Positions 19,516 through 29,640 of a DNA stretch of 64,000 bases are shown in pieces. Source of the DNA: Leishmania martiniquensis. Taxonomy: Eukaryota; Euglenozoa; Kinetoplastea; Trypanosomatida; Trypanosomatidae. The translations under genes were made by a program, and so were the position numbers. The stretch lies in the NCBI RefSeq assembly GCF_017916325.1, contig NC_090167.1, positions 943,501 through 1,007,500 of the forward strand. Reading direction: 5' to 3'. The number at the start of each line of letters is the position of its first letter. Position 1 is the first letter of the stretch. The notes below the pieces were generated by a model that worked only from the letters and a program-made list of their open reading frames with translations, did not search any database and was not told the origin of the DNA.

Positions 19516-20808
19516 CTAACAAGTGTCCGCGTCGCCGCCGTCCGAGTCTTGGTCATCGTCACCATCATCAGACGACGAGGAAGTTGAACGTTTGTGCCTC
19601 CCAGTCTTCTCCAGCACACAGAAGAACATGGGTCCCCAGCCATGACAAGTGTCCGGCAATAGCAGGAGGCCGTACGCTGTCGCCTCGCCCAGCGCAAGCG
19701 GTGTCTGTGGTGCGCACGCCTCTGCGCCGGGCGCATTCGCTTTACCGGTGTCCCCTGCAGTTTTCGGAGGTGCAACAGTAGCGGTAGCAGCCCCAGCGAC
19801 GGCGTCGACCGACGGTCTGACCACCTTGACTTCACACCTCGTGCGCTGCAAAGCCTCGCCCACAACCCCGTCGTTCTCCATAGGTGAGATGGAGCACGTG
19901 CTGTAAACGATGCGGCCTCCAACACGACAGGTTTCAATGGCGCGTTGCAGCAGCATCCGCTGGAGGGCGGCCAGCTCGGCTGTCGTTTCCTCCGACCACT
20001 CCCGCAAGGACAGGGGCGAGCCGCCCGACTGCTGAAGCAGGTGCCGCTCCGAGGAGCACGGGGCGTCGACAAGAACGCGCGAGAAGGCCTCCGGGTTGTA
20101 CCACGTCTGTCCATCGCGCCGCGTCGTTCTCCACGGAACGTAATTCACCGGCAAATGCTCCTGCAAATTACGGCGGAGGCGCGCGCAGCGGTCAGCGCGG
20201 GCCTCATTGCATGTGAGCGATCCGTCCGGCGAGAGAAACTGCGCGATGGCAATGGATTTGCCACCGGGCGCGGCGCACATGTCCAGTACCGTGTCGAATG
20301 CACCGACCTGCAACTGCTCTACTACATGCGCCGAGGCGTAGTCGAGCAGGTAGTACGCTTTGATGCCAAAGGCGTCGATCGGGGGCTTGGCGATGATGCC
20401 GCCCTCGTGCAGCAGGCCGCCAGGCGCCGCGATGAGGGCCTCCTCCTGCTCCTCCGCTTCGTCTTGGCCGCCGCTACCGCGGCTCGCCGTTACGTAGGAG
20501 CCTGCGGCGTTGGCCTCCTGGGACGGTTGAAAAGCTTGAACGAGGCGGTTGGGTTCCACCCGTGACAGCCCTTGTGTCGCCTCCGCAAAGGGAACCTGGC
20601 AGAATCGGTTCCACAGCGCTACCTTGCGCGGCATCTCTACCATAGCGGCGCGCAGTGCGGGCCAACGCTCACCGTAGATGTCGCCGTAGTACTCATCAAG
20701 CGTGCGCGGACGAGCACCACTCTTTGCCTTGAGGCCGCCTTGGTTGTGGGCAATGGCGGCCGTTCCGCTCCTATGGTGGCCACGGCCCGCGCCACGCGAT
20801 GGGGGCAT
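19516..20808 (-). CDS. NOL1/NOP2/Sun family RNA (cytosine-5) methyltransferase, NSUN3/4-like
   Basis: A SAM-dependent RNA m5C methyltransferase of 430 residues. The SAM-binding loop is DMCAAPGGKS (about 176-185). Motif IV is VDAPCSSERH with Cys at about 251, and motif VI is YSTCSISPMEN with Cys at about 305. In this family the motif VI Cys attacks the cytosine and the motif IV Cys releases the product, and both are present. The ERH after PCSS and the lack of a PUA or long N-terminal domain recall the organellar NSUN3/NSUN4 group, which methylates mitochondrial tRNA or rRNA. The compartment here is inference; the N-terminus (MPPSRGAGRGHHRSG) is basic. The start is well supported: a C/T tract with TAG at 20848-20846 lies 37 nt before the first ATG. 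The C-terminus is acidic (DDGDDDQDSDGGD). Confidence 0.88.
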   Translation of the reverse strand: MPPSRGAGRGHHRSGTAAIAHNQGGLKAKSGARPRTLDEYYGDIYGERWPALRAAMVEMPRKVALWNRFCQVPFAEATQGLSRVEPNRLVQAFQPSQEANAAGSYVTASRGSGGQDEAEEQEEALIAAPGGLLHEGGIIAKPPIDAFGIKAYYLLDYASAHVVEQLQVGAFDTVLDMCAAPGGKSIAIAQFLSPDGSLTCNEARADRCARLRRNLQEHLPVNYVPWRTTRRDGQTWYNPEAFSRVLVDAPCSSERHLLQQSGGSPLSLREWSEETTAELAALQRMLLQRAIETCRVGGRIVYSTCSISPMENDGVVGEALQRTRCEVKVVRPSVDAVAGAATATVAPPKTAGDTGKANAPGAEACAPQTPLALGEATAYGLLLLPDTCHGWGPMFFCVLEKTGRHKRSTSSSSDDGDDDQDSDGGDADTC

Positions 20809-21727
20809 GGAAGAAAGCCGCGCCTCCAGGCACGCGAGTGAGTGCCTACAGGGAAAAGGGTAAAACGCGGCGGGCGTACAGCGTCACGAGTGTGGAGTTC
20901 GGTGGCGAGCGAGGAGAGCCCTAATGCGAAAAATGCTCAAAGGAATAGAGTCCGCGTGCCGTTTACACGGCAGTGCACACGCGCGTTGGCGGCAACGTTT
21001 TCGAAAACGGTCTCGTCCACGGCATCGAATTGGGCATGGAGAGAGAAAGAGGAGAGCAGCGGCGAGCATATGCACAGGGTAGTATGCACATAGGTATACA
21101 TCTGTGCACCTCTGCATGTAATGGGGCTGTTGCCGTCTCTGCTGAGAAAAGTGGAGATGAGCTGCCCAAGCACCGTAGAGGGAAAGTCACAAGATACGGA
21201 GACGATCAGTCTCTGAACGCAGCCCAGCAGCGACAGCATCGATGTAGAAGCGCCCACTGAGGCATGTCCTGCGCAGGGGCGTGTCTACGGGACAAAGCAC
21301 GCCGATTGAAGAGAACAGCGAAACAGCGACCTTTGCGTGCGCGAGAGAGAGAGAGGAGGGGAGGCGACATGCGCCCGCGTAGAGCGTGAAAGCGGAGCTA
21401 AGCGCCCTGTGCCCCGATCACGTTCCACCCCATCGCCTCGCATGCCTAGCGGCCTACACCTCGCCGCGATCGACTGGCGACAAGACCGCCTTCCTCCTCC
21501 TTCGATTGGTCATGCACCTCTTGCCTTGACGCAAAGCTTTGTATTCCAGAGCCTGGCAGCTTCTCCTTAACGCGCACGCTCATGAACAGACGCAGGCTCA
21601 CGCACAACAAAAAAAATATGTATGGGAGCCCTACCCGACACAATGGGGAGAAGGACGAATCGAAGAGGCGCGCCATAGAGAGGGGCCGGCCTCCCCACCT
21701 CACGCGCCGGGCCGGAATGGGGCATGG
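20809..21727. other. Intergenic region
   Basis: The splice acceptor of the NSUN gene lies at about 20846-20870. The remaining roughly 850 bases are the 3' side of the Nudix gene's upstream neighbour and low-complexity sequence. No gene recognised on either strand. Confidence 0.5.
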
Positions 21728-23170
21728 CTACGAGCCAGACTTGTCCATCGGCGAGCATCTCTCGGCTTCAGAGGAGGAAGCGGTGGCATCACTCTCCGTC
21801 ACATTGTGCGGAGCTTGTCCTCCCTCGGCCGTGGTGACAGCAGACGCAGTTGACTCTGTCGCACTCGACTCTCCTGCCGCCTCTACTGGCACCTGGAGCC
21901 CCAGAACGTTGTTCAGCTCAGAGTATGGTGGGGGAGTGTAGCGCATAGCCATGTAGTTGGCCCCTCGAAGCGGGCGCTGTAGCTCGTCGATCATCGGCCT
22001 TTTCATCCACGCGCAGCCTGTCTCCGGGTCTGCCAGCTGCGCCCACGCGCGATCGATCGGGTCTGGTGACTGGCGCAGCAGCGACGAGTCCCAATGGTGC
22101 ATGTAGGTGTTGAGACCGACTTGAGGGCCAAGCACCTGAACGTCGTACGGCACTTCAGCCAGGAAGTAATGCACCGGCACACGCCAGTAGAAGATCGGGT
22201 TGTCCTGGAACAGCACCGCGGTAGGGTACACGTTCCCGGCCTCGACGGTGATGCCAGTCTCCTCCCACAGCGTCCGAATCGCCGCCTCTTTGTAATGCTC
22301 GTACAGCAGCGTCCATTTTCCAGGCGTCTTCAGCGAGATCGGCGGTATGTCTGGCGGGCGGAGATCGCGATTGATGCGACGCAGCAGCAGCCATTCCACA
22401 TCTTCATCCGGCCTCGGCGCCGCGGCCCCCTCACCGCTGCCGCCTGTCCCTCGTTTGCGCCGGAACACGGCCAAGCGCACGTAGGCAGGGTCCTGATCGA
22501 GCGCCGTTTCCATGAGCTGCCGACAGTTGAAGATACCGCGCTCGCTGCCGAAGAGGTATACCATCAGCTCCACATCGTCCGCCGATGAGTAACCGCCCTC
22601 CGACACTGGTAAATCAAGCCGAGTCGGATCGGTGAGCTCTACCTCGAGGTGGACGCCGGTGCGGTACTTGAGCTCAGAGGCCCACTCCCGCATCGGCCCG
22701 GTAACCTTACGCGCCAACGCCGCCGTGGTCTGCCAGCGGTACACAAGCGAATTCGTCAGAAGGTCGAATCGGCCTGGAGGCCGCTCGATCTTGTCGAGCC
22801 GAATGCGCGCACTCGGTGACTCCAGGTCCGCCTTTACAAGAGGCTGCGGCAGGATCGCATCCAAAGGCAGATTTCCCTCGCCCGCCAGCGCATCCGAGAG
22901 CTCGGACTGAAGCCCAGAGTTGTCATCTGTCACGTACCCGTGCCCGGTCCCTGTAAACTGCCAGCGGCACGAGACCATCTGCGCCGCTGCGCTGCAATGG
23001 CCTCCGCTCGCACTCGCCCACCCAGAGGAAGCCGCGGTATGCAACCTCGTCAAGCCGGATAGGAGCGATGGCGTCGCTTTCGCCCACCTAAGTGACGTGC
23101 TACTACAGTGCGTGGGAGGCGCAAGAGCACGCATGCCGGAGCGGTGCAGCAGCGGTCCGGTGAGCACCAT
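21728..23170 (-). CDS. Nudix-family protein, mitochondrial, MERS1-like
   Basis: 480 residues from the ATG at 23170. The N-terminus (MVLTGPLLHRSGMRAL) and the next 60 residues are rich in Arg, Ser and Ala without acids, typical of a mitochondrial presequence. The Nudix box lies at about 284-306: Gly284, Glu291, then RTLWEETGI. It is not canonical, because the usual Arg-Glu pair reads Arg-Thr and the first Gly-Glu spacing is one residue longer, while the metal-binding Glu-Glu pair is kept. The long helical N-terminal part and overall layout suggest MERS1, the Nudix subunit of the kinetoplastid 5' pyrophosphohydrolase complex that stabilises edited mitochondrial mRNAs. That match is from memory of the family, not a search. 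The C-terminal 60 residues are Ser/Thr/Glu-rich. The frame is open upstream of 23170, but that sequence is low-complexity UTR-like. Confidence 0.68.
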   Translation of the reverse strand: MVLTGPLLHRSGMRALAPPTHCSSTSLRWAKATPSLLSGLTRLHTAASSGWASASGGHCSAAAQMVSCRWQFTGTGHGYVTDDNSGLQSELSDALAGEGNLPLDAILPQPLVKADLESPSARIRLDKIERPPGRFDLLTNSLVYRWQTTAALARKVTGPMREWASELKYRTGVHLEVELTDPTRLDLPVSEGGYSSADDVELMVYLFGSERGIFNCRQLMETALDQDPAYVRLAVFRRKRGTGGSGEGAAAPRPDEDVEWLLLRRINRDLRPPDIPPISLKTPGKWTLLYEHYKEAAIRTLWEETGITVEAGNVYPTAVLFQDNPIFYWRVPVHYFLAEVPYDVQVLGPQVGLNTYMHHWDSSLLRQSPDPIDRAWAQLADPETGCAWMKRPMIDELQRPLRGANYMAMRYTPPPYSELNNVLGLQVPVEAAGESSATESTASAVTTAEGGQAPHNVTESDATASSSEAERCSPMDKSGS

Positions 23171-24474
23171 CCTTTCCTTGCAGCCAGCCTCAGCGGTTCG
23201 ATATCTGGCGCGTACACCATGCACGGAGGGAGAGGGAGAGGGGGGTGGCGAGAAAAGTGCGGGCGCAGTACGCGACTCGGTGAACACATCACGTATACAA
23301 GACGAGGGGAAAGGAGGGAGGGGAGAGGAGTGGGAGGCGGAAACTGGGGAAAGTGTGGAGATTTGTGCGCATGTCTGTTGCCCGTGACCCGACGCCGGTG
23401 CGAGAGAAAGAGACGTACTATGTGCAGAGGTGCTTCTCGCCGTCGACGTCCTCCGCTTCCTCTCATCGCCATCCACATGGTTTCTGTGGGGGCGCACAGG
23501 TGAAGCGAGCAGCTCTTCCCTTTCCGTTCGTACACCGTCGAGATGACGCAGGCGAAGGGGGAAGGGGAAGGAGCAATCGTTTCTGTGTACTTTACCAAAA
23601 AAAAACACACAAAAGGGAACCTCGACACGCTCAGCACCCCTCTCCCTCCCTCCTTCGTCATTCATCTCTGGCGAAGGTGCCGAGGCACCTGCACTGGGTC
23701 GAATGGGATGAGGATGTGACAGCCTCATTACTCTCCGCTCTTTACCGCTACCCCCGTCCTTCTTCTCCCCTCCATTCCGCTCCACCGCCAGAGGTGGGCC
23801 ATCGCCGCCATTCTTTGCTCCCCTTCTCTAAGCACCGTGCAAGAACCTGCGGAAGGTGCGAGCGTACACAGCCCCCTCCCCGTCGCCACCCCAGCGCTCT
23901 CTGCTGCTCTCCCCCCCTCGACTGCACCGCCGCCAGCGCTGAGTATTGCCAAGAGGTGTGAAGGAGAGCCCACCGCTGAAGACTAGAAAGCAGTCCGTCA
24001 CACCAAGCGCGAGGCTCACCGCCATGCAGGGGGCAGCGGTCACATACCGCATAGCCCGACGAGAAGAGGGGGAGGTAGCACAGGTGAAGAGGACTGCGCG
24101 CCCCTGTGTCCGCGCTGCATTGTCGACAAAATGCAAGGCAAGGTCATAACGTAGAGAGAAGGGCACACACTCACACACACACATATATATACCCAAAGGC
24201 TACCTCAAGCAAAAAAAGGAAAGATGAATAGAGCAGTTCGTAGGCGCTCGCCTTCGCGTCTCTATTTTTCTCTGTGATTGGCGTATGATGCTGCCTTGAC
24301 GGCAACCTTTATTTTCGGGCTGGTGCCTCGAGTCGGTGCAGAGGGATAAGGTACGGACGGAAGGGCTTCGGCTCGGTGGTGAAGAGCAGAGGAGGATTAC
24401 TCGCGCGTCCGCATGTATGCTGAAGTCAGCCGCAACGGTCATGCGCACGCCGACAGAATCGAGGCGCGGCTTGG
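23171..24474. other. Intergenic region with CA/TA microsatellite
   Basis: No gene. The minus-strand C/T runs at about 23220-23240 and 23300-23340 are candidate splice tracts for the Nudix gene. A CA-TA microsatellite occupies about 24162-24192. The left-hand sequence upstream of the Nudix ATG is open in frame but low-complexity. Confidence 0.5.
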
Positions 24475-25545
24475 TCACGTTGCTGATTTTGCCGTCGCTG
24501 ATGCGGGTGGTGTTGCCAGCAGCAGCAGCGCCGTCTCCCGCGCACGCTCTAGATGCTTCCGCAGAAGCATGAGCTTAAATGGAGTGACATTGCGGCCGAC
24601 ATTCAAGTCGTATTCGTACGGGTCCTCGATGCACCAGCGATAGTGTACCTTCTCGCCGCGAATGCGAGCCATGTCCTCCGCCTGCTTCGTCCACGAAAGC
24701 ATGTCCTTCGTCGTCTCCCCTGCCGCCCGGGTCAGGCTTATCACCTCCGTCTCCAGCGCGAACTCGTCGAGGTAGTAGCTCACAAAGTCTATCAGCATGT
24801 CCGCCAGCACCTGGCCACCCTGCTGGGGGGGCTCCAGAGGCATGTAGGGCGGCATCGGAGCAATGTTGGCCACATCGCACGACGCCACCGGCACCAGCGT
24901 CACGAGCTTCCGACTTAGAAGATAGTAGACGACCATAATGTTCCAGCCGTACGAGGTGATGCAGCCCCCATCCACGGAAGCGTTCAGTCCTGTCTTCTTA
25001 CTCCACTGCTTCACGATCATGCTCAGCCAGCGCGACTCGGGGGACTGGGTGAAGTAGGCCCGCAGCAAAGCGCTGTTGCGCACACCATTGCGGCGGTTGG
25101 CTGTGACGTCAAAGCTCACCCGATCCGAGCCCAAACCGCCCTTCACCCGCAGAACGGGCACGCGCGTGCGGCGAACAAGCTCGATGTCCCACAGGTAGTG
25201 CTCCTGCGCCACTACATCGCTCAGGCGGGAAAGAAAATCTGACTGTAGCCCCTTTGCCACCTCTGAGACGGCATCGGCGCCTTTGCCATCCTGCACATCT
25301 ACCGGGCTTAAGCACACGAAATCCACGTCAGAGCCCCGCTCGTGTACGCCCAGAGCAGCGGTAGAGCCAAAGATGTAGGGCGTCATTGTCGGGTCTACCG
25401 CCTGCACGCAGGCAGAAACTTTCCGATGCACATCAACGACAGGCTTTGTGTCCAGCCGCCGCGATAGCTGGTCATCACAGAAGCGCAGTACCGCTGCTCG
25501 AACGTCGCCGATCGCGGCGACTACCCCCCTCGCTTTGCCTTTCAT
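24475..25545 (-). CDS. Small terminal uridylyltransferase (TUT4/MEAT1-like)
   Basis: 356 residues from the ATG at 25545 (MKGKARGVVAAI). The nucleotidyltransferase signature is FGSTAALGVHERGSDVDF (Gly-Ser at about 60-61, catalytic Asp at 73 and 75). The third catalytic Asp is about 146 in FDVTANRRNGVRNS, the usual place in the TUTase family. The C-terminal poly(A)-polymerase-associated domain is represented by YGWNIMVVYYLL and WCIEDPYEYDLNVGRNV. Size and lack of extra domains fit the minimal trypanosomatid TUTases TUT4 (cytosolic) and MEAT1 (mitochondrial, editosome-like complex); RET1 and RET2 are larger. Without a clear presequence I lean to TUT4. It would add uridines to RNA 3' ends. The frame is open ten codons further upstream but has no ATG there. 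The splice signal before this start is weak. Confidence 0.85.
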   Translation of the reverse strand: MKGKARGVVAAIGDVRAAVLRFCDDQLSRRLDTKPVVDVHRKVSACVQAVDPTMTPYIFGSTAALGVHERGSDVDFVCLSPVDVQDGKGADAVSEVAKGLQSDFLSRLSDVVAQEHYLWDIELVRRTRVPVLRVKGGLGSDRVSFDVTANRRNGVRNSALLRAYFTQSPESRWLSMIVKQWSKKTGLNASVDGGCITSYGWNIMVVYYLLSRKLVTLVPVASCDVANIAPMPPYMPLEPPQQGGQVLADMLIDFVSYYLDEFALETEVISLTRAAGETTKDMLSWTKQAEDMARIRGEKVHYRWCIEDPYEYDLNVGRNVTPFKLMLLRKHLERARETALLLLATPPASATAKSAT

Positions 25546-26655
25546 GTGCACCCAAACAAGCGTGAAGCGCGCCACGCTCTCCCACCCACCCCGCAGCTCT
25601 GCACGCCCGCACCCTTACGTTCTTTTTTTTCCACCCCCGTTTTCACCTCTATGGTCGATTCGCTTTCACCCTTTCCTCCCTGGGCAACTGCGGCTCGGCG
25701 CGGCCCCCGCCCCTCTTCCGACGGTTACGCAGAGCGCTGGTGCTCGCCCTCGGTGAGCCCTGCAAAGCGCACGCTCCAATCAAGCAAAGAGAGGATCGCG
25801 AGCCGTGCACACTCCGACTCCGATGTGCGTTCGAGGCTACCGCACGGCCGAACGAGAGGCGGACGTGACGAGAGCCGCAGCGACAGCCGCAAGTGCAATG
25901 CACTGCACCCATACAAGAACAAGAGAGACCCGAAAGGCGCCTCGGCACCGGTACTCTCTGGTGCATGTGCGAAGCGTGAGGGAGAGACTGTCAGCCCCAG
26001 GTGAGTGTGTATGTGGGAAGAGGGGAAGAAAACCGCAGGCGGGCGCGTGTGCAGCAGAGAGGCAGAGCAGAAAAAAACGTGGCAGAAGGAGCAATGGGAC
26101 AGAGCGCAAAGGGTAAGCGAAAGGCACCGAATCGAAGCCAAAAGCAACCACGCAGGGAGCGAGTCGTGGAGAAAGGCTGAGCGCCTGTCGCCATACATGA
26201 GCATACAATGAGATGGGGCTCGATGGAAGGGCCGGAGACAAGGGCGCCAGAAGAGGGCGCGACAAAGGCCTCCAAGAAGAAGGCAGGAAGGAGGCGGCGC
26301 ACATGCGCCCATTTGCGCGTGCTATCCCTCGTCGCGCTCGCTCAGGCATAGTCTCATTCATCGCTTCTGCGCCATGACGAGATCGCTTGTGGTCGAGCCT
26401 TTTCTGATTCTCCACGCTCTCTGGCAGTGGCACGCAATGCAGGCATGCTGGCACACAGCCAATGGCGATAAGCAGTGAGGACAGCTGAGGCGGCGCCACA
26501 GAGCGCGTCAAAAATATATATATAGAAAAGACTCCACAGAGGAGCAGCAGCAGCAGTGCTGCGCGCGGGCAGGACTCGAGAACCAAAAAAAGAGCGAAAG
26601 CGTACTGCTCCCCTCAGCCCGTTGCGCATCGGGCAAGAAGGGAATGAGGGACATC
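25546..26655. other. Intergenic region
   Basis: No gene seen. It contains GA-rich plus-strand runs (C/T on minus) near 26010-26060 and a short TA run at about 26515-26523. Overlapping antisense frames in this stretch have UTR-like composition. Confidence 0.5.
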
Positions 26656-29607
26656 TCAGCGGCGGCCCTCGATGCGGGATCCGTGCTCCATGTCGGTGAG
26701 CACCATCAACATATCTGTCAGCTCCTCCGTGACCCGGTCCGAAAAGACCTCCTCCAGCTCCGCCAGACGCCTCGAGTGCGCCTCCGTGGCCTTAGCAGAC
26801 TGAATCTGGTGCCACACAACATGCCGGTTGATCTCGGTCACACGCGCACGCAGGAAAGCCATAGAGTTTGGATACACTACATAGCCTGCCTCCTCGCCCA
26901 GGCACTGCTGCTGGCGCTCAGGGGGCAGCAGCGATAGAGGCGGTGGCAGTTGCGTGTGCGAAACCTGCAGGTTCGATAATTGGCATCGGTTCACTGCCCA
27001 ATCCATCTGAGTGCCTGCAGCACTGTGTCGAGAGCGTGCAGTATCGCCCTCTTTGCGGTCCGTATCCGGTGGCCGATGCGCGCTGCTTGGAGAAAGAGCG
27101 CTGCGGGAGGTGCGTTGCGACGAGGAAGACGCTGAGGCTTCGCCTTTGTGAAAGGCCGTGGTACCGTCATTTTCTCGCCCATCGCCACTCTGTCTCCTCG
27201 GCGGAGTAATGCCATTTAGCGACGTCGCTGCCGAGTGTGTCGTAGGGGTGGCGTCACCAGCATCTCTGCCTTCACGCGCAGGAGCCCCATCGTGCTTATG
27301 GGGTGACCGTGAGCTTTGCGCTGCTGCCACCGCCGCTGGAGTCGATGATGACCGTGGTCGCGGCGCCCGAACCGCCGCAGCGCCTCGGTCCACAGCGGCG
27401 TTCGCCAAGCTCGCGGGCGCCGCGGGACGGCGCGCGACCGGGGATCTTGGCAGGCGAGAACGACACACAAAGCACGAGCATGAAAAGCGTGAACAGTGAG
27501 ACGGCGTCTGCAGTAAAGGGATGTCACACCGCGTTGCCTTGTCACCCACGCCATCATTCGCGCGGCGAAGACAGTAACGCGGAGAGCAAAAGCCGCTCGG
27601 GTAGAACAGAGGCGAGTGAGGCTGGCGAGAAGGGGAGGTGGCCAGCCGGCAGAGACCGCGCCTGTTGATGAGCGTTGAGGCAACGTCTGGCGGCGTGCGC
27701 GGGGTTCGATGATTGTCGTGTTTCTTTCCTTCATCCTCAGCGGCGTGTGGCCGGGCTACAACGCTCGCGACAGCCTCAGCAGCTCGCCACGGTAATGGAT
27801 GCGGTGGCCGGGGCGGGGGCGACGATGCCCGCGACGACCACGACGACGTCGAGGACGCGCGAAGCTCGAGCCGCAACTCGGCAGGCAAAGAAGTGCTCCT
27901 CGCAGAAGCAGTTTGGAGAGTAGAGCAGAAGGGTGCCTTCGAGATTGGCGGCGAAGGAGGTGCGGCACCCGTTGTAAGCGGTTGTGCCCGGCTCACCCAT
28001 CGCGGGGGGCTGTAAAGTCGGCCAGCCTGCGCCAGACGCCGTCGCGGTGACGCAAGACGCGAAAGGGCGTCCACGACAACACCCGCAGATAGAGGAGTAG
28101 CGTAACGACCACGACGACAGAAGGCGTCAGCCTTGCTTGTTTGAAGGACCGCCCGCTCACTGGCGCAGAGGGCCGGACGCCAAGCCCTCATACATGCATT
28201 CGCACCGGCTGCAGAGGCTGGTGACAGTGGCAGAGGCGTGTGCGGCTGCACCGGCGGGCTGAGATAATGGCGAGGAAGCGCAGCGTCTGTTCCTGAAAAC
28301 CGCGGCGCAAGCCGCTGCTCGTCGCACCGCGCTCTATGCTGGCATGGGCCCAGTTCTTCTACCGAGAGCAGAGGCCTGAATCCTCCGAGGCCAGCGCGGC
28401 CGGCGCCACCTTTTATGGGCGTCGAAGGACGCGCTGACGCAGGAGGACGCGGCGGCGGTGGCCGCGGCGAAGGAGCAGAGGTGCGCAAGCCCGATCTGGG
28501 AGAGCCTCGCAGCTTGCTGGTGTGCAGTGGCCATGGACGGTGAGCGTTACCCTCGTGCTCTTCCGCCCTCGCCTGCGGAGAGCAGCTGCGACGCACGACG
28601 GCATTTGCCACGGATGGCGCGAAAAACAGCGATCGCCGCTGACGGTGATGCGCCGCCGCCTTCGTTGCCTCGTGGGCCAGACGGCGACCTGCGCACCGCG
28701 CCTCTGTCGTCGCCACGCACAGTCGCACTTCTGTCAAGATGATTCGATGCGCCCGGCGCAGTCCATCCAAGAGCAGCGCCGCGGTAGCCTCCTCTAGCCT
28801 GTGCAGCTCGAGGGTGAGGCGAACCCCACCTTCCATGTAATGGGCAGAGAGAGGGCTCACACGCGCAGGGGTGGGGACAAAGCCCTGCGACGATGCCAGC
28901 AACGCCCGATGCGAAATAGGGGCAGCCAGCGGCGAAATTGGGAGGGGTGCCTGCCACATCGCACCGCCCGCTTGCAGCCTCCGCTGCGTGGTACGCGCCG
29001 GCACGCCACGCTCACGTGTCGCGCACCGTTGTCGTTGCCCACTCGTGCGAGCTAGTGTGCACGCATACGGTGAGGAAGCCGCTGCTCGGTGAGAGGCCGG
29101 ATACCGACGCCTGCACGCACCTCTTTGTATCTTACTCTGACCGCTCGAAAGCGGGCGTCCCTCCGGCGTGGGCGGTGCCCGACGAGCCGTGTGCGGAAGC
29201 GACGAAGCCGAAGGGGCCGCAGTACACGGCACTCCTTGCCCACGCACTTTGTCACTCCACGTGAAAGCCGCAATACCAGATGCCATAGCCGCCGCCTCCA
29301 TCGACGTTACCCCACCTATCACAGAGATGTGTGTCAGAGTCGGGGACGTGGCCGCTGCACGCAGCAGCATCTCCAGCGCCGTCGACGACGCCAAGTATTT
29401 CAAATGAACCGTCATAGTCGTGAGCGACACGCAAGAAGCAAAAAGTGGAGCCACACACTGCACATCGCAGAGATGAAGCATGTGCAGGGGCGTGTTGCCC
29501 ACCGTCACACGCTCTGCCGTATTGCGCTCCAGGCGGGCGGCGAGTACGTGAGTGGAGGCCGTAATGTGCCGCGGCCTCTGCGGCGAGGCCCTTCCGCTCG
29601 GCGGCAT
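26656..29607 (-). CDS. LRR-like hypothetical protein with a disrupted centre
   Basis: 983 codons are open from a well-supported ATG at 29607, with a C/T tract and ACAG ending only 7 nt before it. Residues about 40-116 look like degenerate leucine-rich repeats (LHMLHLCDVQCVAPLFASCV, LEMLLRAAATSPTLTHISVI). Residues about 250-300 contain another such piece (HRLEEATAALLLDGLRRAHR). The C-terminus (about 700-983) is Ser/Thr-rich and ends in a helical, coiled-coil-like segment (RRLAELEEVFSDRVTEELTD). Between these, about residues 116-225 and 305-690 are Arg, His, Cys and Pro-rich and unlike the flanks. On the opposite strand they coincide with broken protein-like frames. So the middle is probably an antisense fossil that happens to stay open, and the gene may be chimeric or itself a pseudogene. 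Function unknown. Confidence 0.55.
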   Translation of the reverse strand: MPPSGRASPQRPRHITASTHVLAARLERNTAERVTVGNTPLHMLHLCDVQCVAPLFASCVSLTTMTVHLKYLASSTALEMLLRAAATSPTLTHISVIGGVTSMEAAAMASGIAAFTWSDKVRGQGVPCTAAPSASSLPHTARRAPPTPEGRPLSSGQSKIQRGACRRRYPASHRAAASSPYACTLARTSGQRQRCATRERGVPARTTQRRLQAGGAMWQAPLPISPLAAPISHRALLASSQGFVPTPARVSPLSAHYMEGGVRLTLELHRLEEATAALLLDGLRRAHRIILTEVRLCVATTEARCAGRRLAHEATKAAAHHRQRRSLFFAPSVANAVVRRSCSPQARAEEHEGNAHRPWPLHTSKLRGSPRSGLRTSAPSPRPPPPRPPASARPSTPIKGGAGRAGLGGFRPLLSVEELGPCQHRARCDEQRLAPRFSGTDAALPRHYLSPPVQPHTPLPLSPASAAGANACMRAWRPALCASERAVLQTSKADAFCRRGRYATPLSAGVVVDALSRLASPRRRLAQAGRLYSPPRWVSRAQPLTTGAAPPSPPISKAPFCSTLQTASARSTSLPAELRLELRASSTSSWSSRASSPPPRPPHPLPWRAAEAVASVVARPHAAEDEGKKHDNHRTPRTPPDVASTLINRRGLCRLATSPSRQPHSPLFYPSGFCSPRYCLRRANDGVGDKATRCDIPLLQTPSHCSRFSCSCFVCRSRLPRSPVARRPAAPASLANAAVDRGAAAVRAPRPRSSSTPAAVAAAQSSRSPHKHDGAPAREGRDAGDATPTTHSAATSLNGITPPRRQSGDGRENDGTTAFHKGEASASSSSQRTSRSALSPSSAHRPPDTDRKEGDTARSRHSAAGTQMDWAVNRCQLSNLQVSHTQLPPPLSLLPPERQQQCLGEEAGYVVYPNSMAFLRARVTEINRHVVWHQIQSAKATEAHSRRLAELEEVFSDRVTEELTDMLMVLTDMEHGSRIEGRR
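28190..29264 (+). pseudogene. Plus-strand fossil coding fragments inside the LRR-like gene
   Basis: Read on the plus strand, about 28196-28340 gives EEAQRLFLKTAAQAAARRTA in a frame with one stop. A shift then gives AWAQFFYREQRPESSEASAA (about 28337-28430), and a further shift gives LWASKDALTQEDAAAVAAAK and PIWESLAACW (about 28413-28540). A separate frame ending at 29264 gives TDACTHLFVSYSDRSKAGVP. These pieces look like real protein split by at least two frameshifts and a stop. All other genes in the window are on the minus strand, which argues for an insertion. I suspect a mobile-element relic (for example VIPER/TATE-type) but recognise no catalytic motif. Limits are approximate and the fossil may reach left to about 27660. 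Confidence 0.45.
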
Positions 29608-29614
29608 AAGTGCT

Positions 29615-29640
29615 CTGTCAGAAAAAGTGAAGCGAATCGT
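29615..29640 (-). promoter_or_regulatory. Predicted spliced-leader acceptor of the LRR-like gene
   Basis: The minus strand reads CTTCACTTTTTCTGACAG and ends at 29615, seven bases before the ATG at 29607. This short leader decides the start codon. Confidence 0.65.

Noticed and set aside
23171..23785. Extra 205 residues before the Nudix protein
   Set aside because: The frame is open, but the sequence is Ser/Pro/Arg-rich UTR-like and would bury the mitochondrial presequence-like start.
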